From Sphingobium vermicomposti (GTDB lineage Bacteria > Pseudomonadota > Alphaproteobacteria > Sphingomonadales > Sphingomonadaceae), in NCBI RefSeq assembly GCF_011762025.1, contig NZ_JAASQR010000002.1, positions 186,001-250,000 of the forward strand: a DNA stretch of 64,000 bases, written 5' to 3'. Both the position numbers and the translations under genes were made by a program. Position 1 is the stretch's first letter. Each line of letters begins with the position of its first letter. The notes under the pieces are model-generated. The model was not told where the DNA came from. It saw only the letters and a list, made by a program, of their open reading frames with translations, and searched no databases. This document shows positions 1-8,583 of the stretch, piece by piece.

Positions 1-868
1 TGATCCACTGCCCGGCGATGTCGACACGGTGCGCGCCGGGCAGCAGCAATGCCGCCAGCCCGACCGTCCGCGCCGTCAATATGGCGATGGTGCGGGCGAG
101 CAGGCGGGTGCGGCCTGCAAGGCCCGGCCTTTGTTTCTGACGGGCCAGCGTTTCGGTAAAGCCGATCCGCCACATCCGTTTCAGTACCCACGATAGCCGC
201 GCGCGATCCGGCGGCACCCATTCATTGACCCGCGCATCGGGTGCCCAGCCGAAACGCGCACCGGCGGCGCGCAGACGGATGAGGAAGTCCAGATCTTCGC
301 CGCCGCTGCGGTTGAACCGGGGGTCGAACCAAGGCCGTTCGATCATGGTGAGCGCCTTGCGGCTGACCAGCAGGTTATTGCTGGCCCAGAGCAAGCCGGT
401 TGCTCCCCAAGCGCGTTGTTCAGGCCGGAAGACCAGGGTTTCGCGCGCCCAGCGGGGAGGCTGTCCCTGAAAATGACAATCGACCGGTCCCGCCACGACG
501 TCAGCGCCCATGCGTTGCTGACAGGATAGCAGCGCATCCAGCCAGCCGGGTTGCGGCCATTCATCGTCGTCGATCATGGCGATGAAACGCATTGCCGGGT
601 CGGCCATCGCCGTCGCGCAGATGGCGTTCCGCACGGCGCACAACCCCGGTTCCGGCACCGGCAGCAATGTCATGGGCAGGGGATAGCCCGCGTTGCGCAG
701 TGCCTCCACCACGGCGGCCCCTTCCTGCGCGGTGCCGTCATTGTCGGCGATCAGCAGCATGACATCGTCGCGCTGAACCTGCTTTGCCAGGCTGTCGAGC
801 AGATGGCGCAGTTCAACGGGCCGCCGGAATGTCGGTATGGCGATCCATATCGCCTTGCCCACGGTCAT
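1..868 (-). CDS. Family 2 glycosyltransferase, 3' end outside window
   Basis: The reading frame opens at the ATG at 868 and stays open to the left edge, so at least 289 residues are visible and the C-terminus is missing. The N-terminus has the GT-A nucleotide-binding start (IAIPTFRRP, residues 9-17), an acidic LIADNDG strand near 39-45, an IDDDE metal-binding motif at 99-103 and a GGEDLDF motif near 189-195 where the catalytic acid of GT2 enzymes usually sits. It probably adds one sugar to the lipid-linked exopolysaccharide repeat at the inner face of the cytoplasmic membrane. Its start overlaps the acyltransferase stop by 4 bp. It resembles the GT at 4980-5909 (same IPTxxRP, ADND and DDDE motifs) more than the other two. 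Donor and acceptor sugars cannot be read from the sequence. Confidence 0.88.
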   Translation of the reverse strand, partial: MTVGKAIWIAIPTFRRPVELRHLLDSLAKQVQRDDVMLLIADNDGTAQEGAAVVEALRNAGYPLPMTLLPVPEPGLCAVRNAICATAMADPAMRFIAMIDDDEWPQPGWLDALLSCQQRMGADVVAGPVDCHFQGQPPRWARETLVFRPEQRAWGATGLLWASNNLLVSRKALTMIERPWFDPRFNRSGGEDLDFLIRLRAAGARFGWAPDARVNEWVPPDRARLSWVLKRMWRIGFTETLARQKQRPGLAGRTRLLARTIAILTARTVGLAALLLPGAHRVDIAGQWI

Positions 869-1950
869 GGGGCGGTGGCCTCCACCACGGAGGGACGTCG
901 TGGCCTGCCGCTTTGCAGCCATTTGATGAGCTGATGCCCCCGAACTTCGACCAGTAGATAGCTGGCCCAGCATAGCAGCCATGTGGCGACCAGCATGCCC
1001 GCGATGAACAGCCAGTCCATGCCGGTGACGCCATGACGGTGCGCCATGGTCATGGCGCGGGCCGCGACATCGCGCACCAGCGGGTGCCAGAGGTAGATGG
1101 AATAGCTGATCAATCCCAGGTGAAAGCTGACGGGGTTAGCCATGACCGCGCGAGCGGCCGAACCATCATAATAGCAGCTGAGCACGAGCGCGGGCATGAG
1201 GCAGACGACCAGCACGTCCGCGCCCGGCAACAGCAGCGCCGCCGCAATGAGCACGCAGGTGATGGCGAAGCCGCCGGTGCGGTCCAATATGCGCCTGCAC
1301 CATGATTGATCGGCGCAACGATATGTCAGCACGCCCAGCGAGAAGCCCGCGAGGCAACGCAGCAGGGTGAGGACGCTGTCGGAATTATTGACGTCCATCG
1401 GCCCGCTGGACCCAAAGCCGGAAGTGGCCACCAGCAGCAACAGGCCGATACAGGCCGCCGCCTGCGCCAAGGCCCAGCGCGAAAAGGCGATCAGGGCGAT
1501 CAGCGGGTAGAGGAGATAGGCGGCCAGTTCGGTACTGACCGACCAGCTATTGCCCGCGATGGGCTGCGTACCCCATCCCCAGCTTTGCACCATGGTGAGA
1601 TTGGTGAAGATGTTGGCGGGCGTGAGTTCGATCGACTGATTGCCCGACACATTGAGGATGATGCGCGCCGCAAAGACGAGCGTCACGATCAGGTGAAGCG
1701 GCCAGACGCGCGCCATGCGGTTGAACAGGAAGTCGGTGTAGCTCTTGGCCCCCAGATGTTTCACCACCCGGTCGTGATAGCCAAAGGAGATGACGAAGCC
1801 GCTGAGGATGAAGAACAGGTCCACGGCCAGATAGGCGCGCGAAAATAGCGGGATCGCGAACTGGGCGAAGGCCGGGTTATGGGGGATGTGATAAAGCAGG
1901 ACTGCTACCGCCGCGATGCCGCGCAGGCCGGTAAGGGACGAAATCCTCAT
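865..1950 (-). CDS. Acyltransferase family 3 (OafA/ExoZ-like) membrane protein
   Basis: A 361-residue polytopic membrane protein opening with MRISSLTGLRGIAAVAVLLYH, the hallmark N-terminus of acyltransferase-3 proteins (conserved LRGIAA and first helix). A second typical signature, DLFFILSGFVISFGY, follows near residues 44-58. About ten hydrophobic segments are visible. Members O-acetylate or otherwise acylate cell-surface sugars using cytoplasmic acyl-CoA. Within this operon the likely target is the exopolysaccharide or its lipid-linked repeat. The ATG overlaps the stop of the upstream GH10 gene by 4 bp and the stop overlaps the next glycosyltransferase by 4 bp, so translation is probably coupled. 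The acyl group cannot be told from sequence. Confidence 0.9.
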   Translation of the reverse strand: MRISSLTGLRGIAAVAVLLYHIPHNPAFAQFAIPLFSRAYLAVDLFFILSGFVISFGYHDRVVKHLGAKSYTDFLFNRMARVWPLHLIVTLVFAARIILNVSGNQSIELTPANIFTNLTMVQSWGWGTQPIAGNSWSVSTELAAYLLYPLIALIAFSRWALAQAAACIGLLLLVATSGFGSSGPMDVNNSDSVLTLLRCLAGFSLGVLTYRCADQSWCRRILDRTGGFAITCVLIAAALLLPGADVLVVCLMPALVLSCYYDGSAARAVMANPVSFHLGLISYSIYLWHPLVRDVAARAMTMAHRHGVTGMDWLFIAGMLVATWLLCWASYLLVEVRGHQLIKWLQSGRPRRPSVVEATAP

Positions 1951-3074
1951 GCTATATTCCCGTTGGCCGGAGGAGCGGCGTCGAAGGCGGCGGCGATCGC
2001 GTCCCAGAAGGGCTTGCGCGCCATGTCCCCGTCAAAAGGAAGGCCACGGGACAATTGGCCGTCGGGCCATTTATAGTCGGGATATCTGGACAGCCATGAA
2101 TCGCGATCCGACACGCCCCAGCAGAGCAGCGATTGGGTGGCGGGGTTGTCCAGCGCCACGTCAAGGAACGCCTTGGCAATGGAGGCGACTTCGCGGTCCC
2201 GCTTTTCCGGGTTGGGTGGTCCGCCCCGGTCGGCAATGTCAAACTCGGTCACCGCGATTTTCAGGCCGTAACCGCTCAATTTCTGGAGGAAATCGGCAAA
2301 TTGGCGCTGGTTGAACGGTTCCTTATAGGGTTTCAAATGCCCCTGGATGCCGATGGCGTCGATGGGAACGCCCCGGCCCAGCAGGCGGTCGAGCAGTTTC
2401 AGCATGGCTGTTCGCCGCCTTTCGCAGCGGGGCGAGTCATGTTCCAGCCCATAGTCGCCCAGATAGAGGGCGGCGGCGGGATCGGTGGCGCGGGCGCGGT
2501 GGAAGGCGAGGTCGATATAATGTTCGCCCATGGCCTGCATCCACAGATTTTCCGCGCGCATGCCGTCGGCGCGGCCCTGATTGGGTTCCAGCGTTTCGTT
2601 GACCACGTCCCATTCGGCAATGCGCCCGGCATAGCGACGCATGGCGACGTCGATATAGCTGGTCATCAGCCGCCTTTGTTCGGTCTTGCCCGCCTGCTTT
2701 ACCGCCGGTTCCAGCCATTTCGGATTGGCCGCATACCAGACCAGCGTGTGGCCGCGCGCGTGCATGTCATGCGCCTGCGCAAAGTCGATGATCTGGTCCG
2801 CGCCACTGAAATCATATTTGCCGGGCTTTGGTTCGGTCGTGCCGCGTTTCAGTTCATATTCCTGAACCAATATGCTGCATTCGCGCGCGGCGGTCGTCCG
2901 GTAGGAGCGGTCCTCACGCAGCAGCCGCGATTTGACGGCCAGCCCGAAATGACGGCCCGACCGCCGGGCATGTTCCGCAAGGCCATCCCTTGACGCGACC
3001 CGCGCGACGCTGGGCGGCAGGGGGGAGCAAGCGGCCAGCGCGGCGGCTGCGCCCAGAAATTCGCGCCGCTTCAT
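1947..3074 (-). CDS. Glycoside hydrolase family 10 (endo-xylanase-like) lipoprotein
   Basis: A 375-residue GH10 protein. The start at 3074 is chosen because it begins a signal sequence (MKRREFLGAAAALAAC) and overlaps the preceding gene by 4 bp; the same frame stays open upstream, but there it lies over the glycosyltransferase gene. The signal has a Tat-like RREFLG and a LAAC lipobox with Cys at residue 16, suggesting a lipid-anchored periplasmic or outer-membrane enzyme. Both GH10 catalytic glutamates are visible: the acid/base in WDVVNETLE and the nucleophile in VTEFDIAD. GH10 enzymes cut beta-1,4-linked xylan-type chains. Inside an exopolysaccharide operon it more likely trims, releases or edits the locus polymer than feeds on plant xylan, but that is inference. 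Confidence 0.9.
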   Translation of the reverse strand: MKRREFLGAAAALAACSPLPPSVARVASRDGLAEHARRSGRHFGLAVKSRLLREDRSYRTTAARECSILVQEYELKRGTTEPKPGKYDFSGADQIIDFAQAHDMHARGHTLVWYAANPKWLEPAVKQAGKTEQRRLMTSYIDVAMRRYAGRIAEWDVVNETLEPNQGRADGMRAENLWMQAMGEHYIDLAFHRARATDPAAALYLGDYGLEHDSPRCERRRTAMLKLLDRLLGRGVPIDAIGIQGHLKPYKEPFNQRQFADFLQKLSGYGLKIAVTEFDIADRGGPPNPEKRDREVASIAKAFLDVALDNPATQSLLCWGVSDRDSWLSRYPDYKWPDGQLSRGLPFDGDMARKPFWDAIAAAFDAAPPANGNIA

Positions 3075-4039
3075 AGCGGTTGCCTTTGCCCGACCAGCAG
3101 CCGGATGAAATCGATCCAGCGGTCGCAAATCTTGCGATAGACGGCGTCGGGCAGCACGATCTGCATCAGCACCGCTCCGGCAAGGCGCGGGCCATATGCA
3201 CCGCGCAGCAATGCGGTCAGATAGTAGCGCAATGCGCGGCTGGGCTGGGTGGGCCAGATGCTTTTCGCCGCGTGCCAGCCCATATAGCCGGAAAAGGCGC
3301 GGGCCGAGATATGGGGGCGCAGGTCGGCCAGCCAGCGGAGGCTGCCGATATTGCCGCGAACCTGTGACAGCCGGTCGCCTGCCTGCCGGTCGGCCCAGAT
3401 CGTGCCGGGCCGATCCGTCATGCGGAATTGTGCCCCGGCGAGCGACAGGCGCAGGGCGAAGTCGGTATCGTCGCCGAACTTCACATCTTCCCGATAGCGT
3501 ATTTTTTCCGCGAGCGGGCGGCTGAGCGCGACGCTGCTCGTCTGGATGAAGCCCCGGTCGCACATCAGATATTTGTCGAGCCGCTCCCCCTGGCCGATGG
3601 CGCGGGGGGGTTTAAGGAAATTGCGCCCGGCTCCACGGTCGGCGAGCACCTGGCCATAGGCGACGACATGATCGCCATCCTCCAGCAGGGGGATGAGGTC
3701 GGCGAGGTGATGGGGCAGGAACCGGTCGTCGCAGTCGAGGAAAGCGATATAGCGCCCCCTGGCATGGTCGATGCCGGTGTTGCGGGCGGCGGCTGCGCCG
3801 CGATTGGGTTGAACCAGGACGGTCAGCCGGGGGTCCTTGATCGCGCCGAGCGCGATTTCGGTGCCGTCGGTCGACCCGTCCACGACGACGATCACTTCGA
3901 TCACGGCGACGCTTTGTTCCAGGGCGGACATGACAGCGGCGACCACGGCATCGCGCCTTTGATAGGTCGGGATGATGACGGAAAAGAGCGGCTGGGCGAC
4001 GCGCGCCTGCAAAGCCGAGGGAGGTTGCCACGCGGTCAT
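3071..4039 (-). CDS. Family 2 glycosyltransferase
   Basis: A 322-residue GT2 enzyme with the GT-A start FSVIIPTYQRRDAVVAAV near residues 19-36, EVIVVVDGSTDGT near 49-61 and the metal-binding DCDDRFLP near 102. A GDDTDFALRL motif near 190 provides the likely catalytic acid. It should transfer a sugar to the lipid-linked exopolysaccharide intermediate. The ATG at 4039 shares one base with the upstream stop; a GTG one codon earlier (4042) would give a 4-bp overlap and is equally possible. The C-terminal region (PDAVYRKICDRWIDF) resembles the end of the next gene upstream (PKPLYRSLVNRFVLRF), suggesting the two arose by tandem duplication. Confidence 0.9.
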   Translation of the reverse strand: MTAWQPPSALQARVAQPLFSVIIPTYQRRDAVVAAVMSALEQSVAVIEVIVVVDGSTDGTEIALGAIKDPRLTVLVQPNRGAAAARNTGIDHARGRYIAFLDCDDRFLPHHLADLIPLLEDGDHVVAYGQVLADRGAGRNFLKPPRAIGQGERLDKYLMCDRGFIQTSSVALSRPLAEKIRYREDVKFGDDTDFALRLSLAGAQFRMTDRPGTIWADRQAGDRLSQVRGNIGSLRWLADLRPHISARAFSGYMGWHAAKSIWPTQPSRALRYYLTALLRGAYGPRLAGAVLMQIVLPDAVYRKICDRWIDFIRLLVGQRQPL

Positions 4040-4983
4040 CACGGTCGTCCTCCGCCATGGGCTGTTTCCGCCTTGCCAAAGCGCAGCACGAACCGGTTGA
4101 CCAGTGAGCGATAAAGCGGCTTGGGCAGGTAGGATCGCAGCACTTGCCGCGCGACCACGCGAGGTGGGACGCCGCCTGCCAGCATGCCGATGATTAGGTC
4201 GCGCAGCGCGAGCGCGGGGCGGACGGGTGCCATGTGATAGGCCAGTACGGTGGCGCGGTATCCCCGCCGGGCGCGACCGGTCAGCATATGGCCGCAGCGA
4301 TTGAGCCAGTCGAGCGAGGTTTCATAGCCCCGGACATAGGATGTTCGCCCGGCTTCGCTGGCGTCCAGCCAGATGGTCAGTGGCTGGTCGATCATATGAA
4401 AGCGCGCGCCCGCGCCCTGCAGGCGGACGCAAAAGTCGAGGTCTTGGCCCTTTTTGAGCGCGGGATCGAACAGGACCCGCCGGGCGAGATCGGCGGGGAC
4501 GACCATGGTGGATGTCTGCATGAACTGGTTGGCGCAGAACAGATATTCGCCGACATCCTCTCCATCGCGGATGCCTCGTTCGGGCCTGATCCAGTAGCGA
4601 TCGACGCCGCGATCGACCTTCATTCGCGAATAGAGGACGGTCCTGCCATCGTCTCGGTCGAGCGCGCGGGCCATGATCGACAGCTTGCCCGGCAGGAACA
4701 GGTCGTCGGAATCGAGGAAGGCGATGTAGCGCCCGCGCGCTTCCTCTATGCCGCGATTGCGCGCCGCGCCGCCGCCTGCATTGTCCTGCCGGATATAGCG
4801 CAGGCGGGGGTCATCAAAGGCTTCGATGATGGGGGCGGGGTCGTCTTGCGATCCGTCGTCGATGATCAGGATTTCATAATCCTGCCAGTCCTGCGACTGC
4901 ACCGACCGGATCGTTTCTCCCACAATGGCCGCCCGGTTGTAGAGCGGGATGACCACGGAAAAGAAGGGGGCTGCATTGGTCAT
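4039..4983 (-). CDS. Family 2 glycosyltransferase
   Basis: A 314-residue GT2 enzyme. The start PFFSVVIPLYNRAAIVGETI, IDDGSQDDP near residues 41-49, and LDSDDLFLPGKL near 91-102 follow the order expected for the GT-A nucleotide-sugar fold; KGQDLDFCVRL near 182 holds the likely general base. It starts 4 bp inside the end of the upstream glycosyltransferase, and the next gene starts at its stop. It shares architecture and C-terminus with the gene at 3071-4039. The probable role is one sugar addition on the undecaprenyl-linked repeat. Substrate specificity is not readable. Confidence 0.9.
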   Translation of the reverse strand: MTNAAPFFSVVIPLYNRAAIVGETIRSVQSQDWQDYEILIIDDGSQDDPAPIIEAFDDPRLRYIRQDNAGGGAARNRGIEEARGRYIAFLDSDDLFLPGKLSIMARALDRDDGRTVLYSRMKVDRGVDRYWIRPERGIRDGEDVGEYLFCANQFMQTSTMVVPADLARRVLFDPALKKGQDLDFCVRLQGAGARFHMIDQPLTIWLDASEAGRTSYVRGYETSLDWLNRCGHMLTGRARRGYRATVLAYHMAPVRPALALRDLIIGMLAGGVPPRVVARQVLRSYLPKPLYRSLVNRFVLRFGKAETAHGGGRP

Positions 4984-5909
4984 GCGCCGTGCACCTTTCG
5001 ATATTCTTCATAATGGATACCGGCGAGGCCAGCGATCTTGCCCGCCGCGCGATAGAGTTTGCCGAGGCGGACGAGGCGTCGACCCCGGTTGAAGGTCGCC
5101 GCCGCGCCCAGCGTGCCGACAAGGACGCCGGCGATGATGCGGGGGGCTTCGTTGATCAGGGTGCGCAGGCGACCCTTGTGGAAACGCTCCACGATCATGT
5201 CGGTCATGCCCAGCCGATAGCCGCGCATCAGCAGCCATTTCGCCGTGACGCGGCTGGCGGGGATCAGCTCTGACACCAGGGCGTCCTCCGCCCAGGCGAA
5301 GCGGAACCCGGCGCGGGCCATGCGGGTGAAGAGCTGCTTGTCCGACCCGCCGGTCAGCGCCATGCGCTCATCGAAGGGGCGGGGGCCCATGGCGCGAAGG
5401 GCGTGCGCGGCGATCAGGACGTTGGCGGTGCTGTCGACCAGGGCGACGGGGCCGGACTGGCCGCGCCGCTTGGCTTGCAGCAGCGGGTGGCTGGCGGCCC
5501 AGGGCGCGACGTGGCTGTCCATTTCGCGCAACACCGCGCCGCCCACGACGTCGGCTTTCCAGCGGTCGGCGGCATGGGCCATGGCGTCGATCCAGCCTGC
5601 GGAGGCTGCTTCGTCGTCGTCCAGCATGGCGACATGGGTAACGCCGGGACGGGCCAGCGCCGCTTCGACCAACCTGTTGCGCACGAGCGGTATGCCGCGT
5701 TCGGTGACCAGCAACGCTTCGATCGGCCAGCGATAGCCCTGCGAGGCGAGGCGTTCGACGACGGCCATGCCTTCGCACCGGGTCGCGTCATTGTCGGCGA
5801 CCAGCACCTCCAACAGGTGGCGGGTGTCGAGCGCGGCGATGGACTGCAGCGTGCGTTCCAGCCCCTGCGGGCGGTTGCAGGTGGGTATGCAGACGATAAT
5901 CCTAGCCAT
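4980..5909 (-). CDS. Family 2 glycosyltransferase
   Basis: A 309-residue GT2 protein starting MARIIVCIPTCNRPQGLE, with VLVADNDATRCEG near residues 35-47 and the metal-binding AMLDDDEAASAGW near 94-106. A GGSDKQLFTRMARAGF segment near 191 corresponds to the acceptor-site acid region. Motif for motif it matches the truncated glycosyltransferase at the left edge, so the two look like paralogues. Its 5' end overlaps the polymerase/ligase gene by 8 bp and its 3' end overlaps the next GT2 by 4 bp. It is expected to build the exopolysaccharide repeat on the cytoplasmic face of the inner membrane. Confidence 0.9.
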   Translation of the reverse strand: MARIIVCIPTCNRPQGLERTLQSIAALDTRHLLEVLVADNDATRCEGMAVVERLASQGYRWPIEALLVTERGIPLVRNRLVEAALARPGVTHVAMLDDDEAASAGWIDAMAHAADRWKADVVGGAVLREMDSHVAPWAASHPLLQAKRRGQSGPVALVDSTANVLIAAHALRAMGPRPFDERMALTGGSDKQLFTRMARAGFRFAWAEDALVSELIPASRVTAKWLLMRGYRLGMTDMIVERFHKGRLRTLINEAPRIIAGVLVGTLGAAATFNRGRRLVRLGKLYRAAGKIAGLAGIHYEEYRKVHGA

Positions 5910-7272
5910 GTGTCGGCTCCGTCGAAGGACGCGGCTGTTGCCTGCTCCACTGGGGACGCGGCTTTGCCTTGAAGGTGGCGTGGGCGGTCGCGATGGCGGC
6001 GAGGAAGATTACCCAGACCTGCCGGTCCTTGTCGAAGAAGGAGGTTTCGAGCAGATTCTGGTAGAGGACGAAGGTCCACACGGCGAAGGCGGGGACCATC
6101 AGATGCTGGTTCTCCCTGGTCGCGCCGCTCAGGAACCACCAGGCGGGCAGGGCGATGAAGGACAATAGCAGCATGATGAGGCCGAAGGGGCCGGTCGTCA
6201 CCCAGATTTCAAGATAGCCATTGTGCGAATGCGCGGTCAGCATCTGGAATTGCTGGTTCAGATAATCATGCGCGGGGGAATGCGCGCCAACCTGCCAGAA
6301 GCCGCCAAAACCCGCGCCCAGGAACGGATGGTCCCCCAGATAGTCGAACACCACCCGCCATATCGACACGCGCCCGGTGAAGGATGTCGGGTCGGCGAAC
6401 AGCCTTTCCACCGTCGGCTGATAGGCGATGTAGAGGGCCAAAAAGCCGACCATGCCAAAGCCGAGCAACAGCAGCAGGATCGCCCGTTTCTGCGTGTTCC
6501 CACTGAGCGCGCGATAGATGTTGCTGATCGCCAGCATGCCGAAACACAGCGCGAGCGAAGTCTTGCTCTTTGTCCCGATCACGAAGACGAAGGCCATCAG
6601 CGCGAACAGCCCGTAATACCATTTGCGCTTGTCGATCCAGGCATTGCCGCACACGATGAAGGTCAGCGCCATGACCGCGCCCGCAATATTTTTGTGGAAG
6701 AAAAAGCCACGCCATGCGCCGATCAGCGCCTTGTCGCTTTCGGTCGGGGGATGGAAGGCCGCCGATGTCAGCGGCAGCGATATCCAGCAGATCATCAGCG
6801 ACAGGATCAACGCCCATCGCAGCGCCGTGAACAGCCGGTCAGGCCCCATCAGCGCCAGCGCGCAGAAGGTGATGTAGATCACGATCAACTGCTGCATCAC
6901 GCGCTTGAACGACACGAACGGATCGACGCCCCAACTGCACGTGATCAGGAACCAGACCAGCATGATCGCGAGCGGCCAGAAGGAAAAACGGTATTTCAGC
7001 GGATGTTTGCGCAATATCTGCACAAAGGTCAGCAGCAGCGCAAAGCCGATGAAAAGCGCCTGTTTGAACAGGTCAGACCCGTCATTATCCTGCGCCATCG
7101 CGACCAGTTCATCCTGCGTGCGCGAGGCGAAAGGTTGTTGGCCGATGAACACCATCATCAGGAATACAAAGTAGAATATCTGCGCGATCAGCGTGATCCG
7201 GCTGTCCTGCGCGATGGCGGGAGAAGCGGGAGGCGGGAGCGCGTGGCCGGTGCGATGCCAGGTTGAGGCCAT
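5902..7272 (-). CDS. O-antigen ligase/polymerase family membrane protein (Wzy-like)
   Basis: A 456-residue protein with about 10-12 hydrophobic segments and the large periplasmic loop typical of Wzy_C proteins, seen at roughly residues 320-370. That loop contains DHPFLGAGFGGFW and TAHSHNGYLEIWVTTG, the conserved H-x-H-N-G-Y region of the O-antigen ligase/polymerase superfamily. With a flippase, chain-length protein and export protein in the same operon, the most likely role is periplasmic polymerisation of the repeat (Wzy). Sequence alone does not separate polymerase from ligase. The start ATG at 7272 lies 3 bp from the flippase stop and the stop overlaps the next GT2 by 8 bp. Confidence 0.85.
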   Translation of the reverse strand: MASTWHRTGHALPPPASPAIAQDSRITLIAQIFYFVFLMMVFIGQQPFASRTQDELVAMAQDNDGSDLFKQALFIGFALLLTFVQILRKHPLKYRFSFWPLAIMLVWFLITCSWGVDPFVSFKRVMQQLIVIYITFCALALMGPDRLFTALRWALILSLMICWISLPLTSAAFHPPTESDKALIGAWRGFFFHKNIAGAVMALTFIVCGNAWIDKRKWYYGLFALMAFVFVIGTKSKTSLALCFGMLAISNIYRALSGNTQKRAILLLLLGFGMVGFLALYIAYQPTVERLFADPTSFTGRVSIWRVVFDYLGDHPFLGAGFGGFWQVGAHSPAHDYLNQQFQMLTAHSHNGYLEIWVTTGPFGLIMLLLSFIALPAWWFLSGATRENQHLMVPAFAVWTFVLYQNLLETSFFDKDRQVWVIFLAAIATAHATFKAKPRPQWSRQQPRPSTEPTHG

Positions 7273-7275
7273 GGG

Positions 7276-8583
7276 TCAGCCCTTCGCCAAATGGTCGCGC
7301 CGCCATTTGCGGTCGAGACGCCAGATGCCCAGCATCATCACCAGCTGCGACAACACGACGCCCGCGATGGAGAAGATCGGCGCGACGGCGAGGGTGAGCA
7401 GGGTGACGGCAACGATCCCGACGCCGCAGCTGCGCAGGCTTTGCGTGGCGAGCGGACGGAAGGCGCGCCGGGCCTGCGTCAGGACGCTCATGGGCGTCTG
7501 GATGCACTGGACGAGGCTGAGCAGCGCGCACAGGGCGACAGCGGTTGCGACTAGCCCATGATCGAGCGTGGGTTTGAGGATCAGGCCGGGGAAGCCGTAG
7601 AGGACGACCGCCGCGAGGACGCAAGTGGCGAGCCACAGGAACAGGAGCGCGCCCGTGAAAATGCGTTCCGCCTTGATCGCTGCAACATGATCTCCTTTCG
7701 CGACCGCGCGGGTCATGCGTGGCCGTTCCAGCTGCGTGAGGGCGGTGATGCAGACATTGACCGGGCGGAAGAACAGCATCCCCACGGCCACGGGCGCGAA
7801 GGCGGCGGGTCCGGCCAGCAGCGTCACGATATAGCTGTGGGAATTGGAGGTGGCTTCGGTCGATAGCACGCCGACCAGCGTCCATGCGGACTGGTCCCGC
7901 CACACCGGACGGTAAGCGCGCAGCGCCCGGCCCGGCCCCATGGCGGCATGACGGCGGAGATAGGCAAGGCCGAAGGGCAGTAGTCCGACCAGGCTGGCCG
8001 CCACCAGCATCCCGCCAATGCCGGTGATGTCCGCGCCGGTTCGGGTGGCGACCAACAGGCCCGCGACGATCGCTCCGGCATAGGCCAGGTCGGACCATGC
8101 TGCGCGCGCGGGCGCATGATGGGCGTAGGCGTTGGACCGCCCGAACCAGCGGACGAGCGACAGCGTGCCTGCCAGCCCGAACATCAGCGCCGCCATGGGG
8201 GAAGCCGTCGTCCAGGCGATGGCCGCGCAGATGAGGCCCTGGCTGATCGACAGCAGCAGGTTCACGGGAAAGAAGAAATCGAAACCGGCGCGATCGGCAT
8301 CGTCGGTCTGGTTGACCGCAATGGTGTAAGGCGTCGAGACGAGCGCGTTCGACAGGCCATATCCGAACTGGATGATCACCAGCAGGAAGGCGAGCGTGCC
8401 GATGGCCGCCGTGCCGAGATGATGGATCGAAAATAGCTGCACGGCCAGGTGGCTGACCGACACGATCGCGGACGACAGGCTGGCAAGGCCGAAGCGGCCA
8501 AAAAGGCTGCCAAGGTTCCTGATGCGTCCGGTGGACCTATGCGGGTCAGCCAGCTGCGTGTTGGACAGCCGGGTTTCAGGCAC
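7276..8583 (-). CDS. Polysaccharide flippase-like membrane protein (Wzx-type)
   Basis: A 435-residue protein with around twelve hydrophobic helices and small soluble loops, as in the MATE/MOP polysaccharide transport family. The amphipathic first segment (FGLASLSSAIVSVSHLAVQL) and AAIGTLAFLLVIIQFGYGL are characteristic. It should move undecaprenyl-linked repeats from the cytoplasmic to the periplasmic leaflet, handing them to the adjacent Wzy-like protein. The start is a GTG at 8583 that overlaps the WecG-like gene by 8 bp; no better start is evident. Assignment rests on topology and neighbours, because this family is poorly conserved in sequence. Confidence 0.8.
   Translation of the reverse strand: MPETRLSNTQLADPHRSTGRIRNLGSLFGRFGLASLSSAIVSVSHLAVQLFSIHHLGTAAIGTLAFLLVIIQFGYGLSNALVSTPYTIAVNQTDDADRAGFDFFFPVNLLLSISQGLICAAIAWTTASPMAALMFGLAGTLSLVRWFGRSNAYAHHAPARAAWSDLAYAGAIVAGLLVATRTGADITGIGGMLVAASLVGLLPFGLAYLRRHAAMGPGRALRAYRPVWRDQSAWTLVGVLSTEATSNSHSYIVTLLAGPAAFAPVAVGMLFFRPVNVCITALTQLERPRMTRAVAKGDHVAAIKAERIFTGALLFLWLATCVLAAVVLYGFPGLILKPTLDHGLVATAVALCALLSLVQCIQTPMSVLTQARRAFRPLATQSLRSCGVGIVAVTLLTLAVAPIFSIAGVVLSQLVMMLGIWRLDRKWRRDHLAKG

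Noticed and set aside
3075..3563. Upstream extension of the GH10 frame
   Set aside because: It lies over the glycosyltransferase gene and encodes Arg/Pro-rich sequence with no family similarity. The signal peptide starts at 3074.
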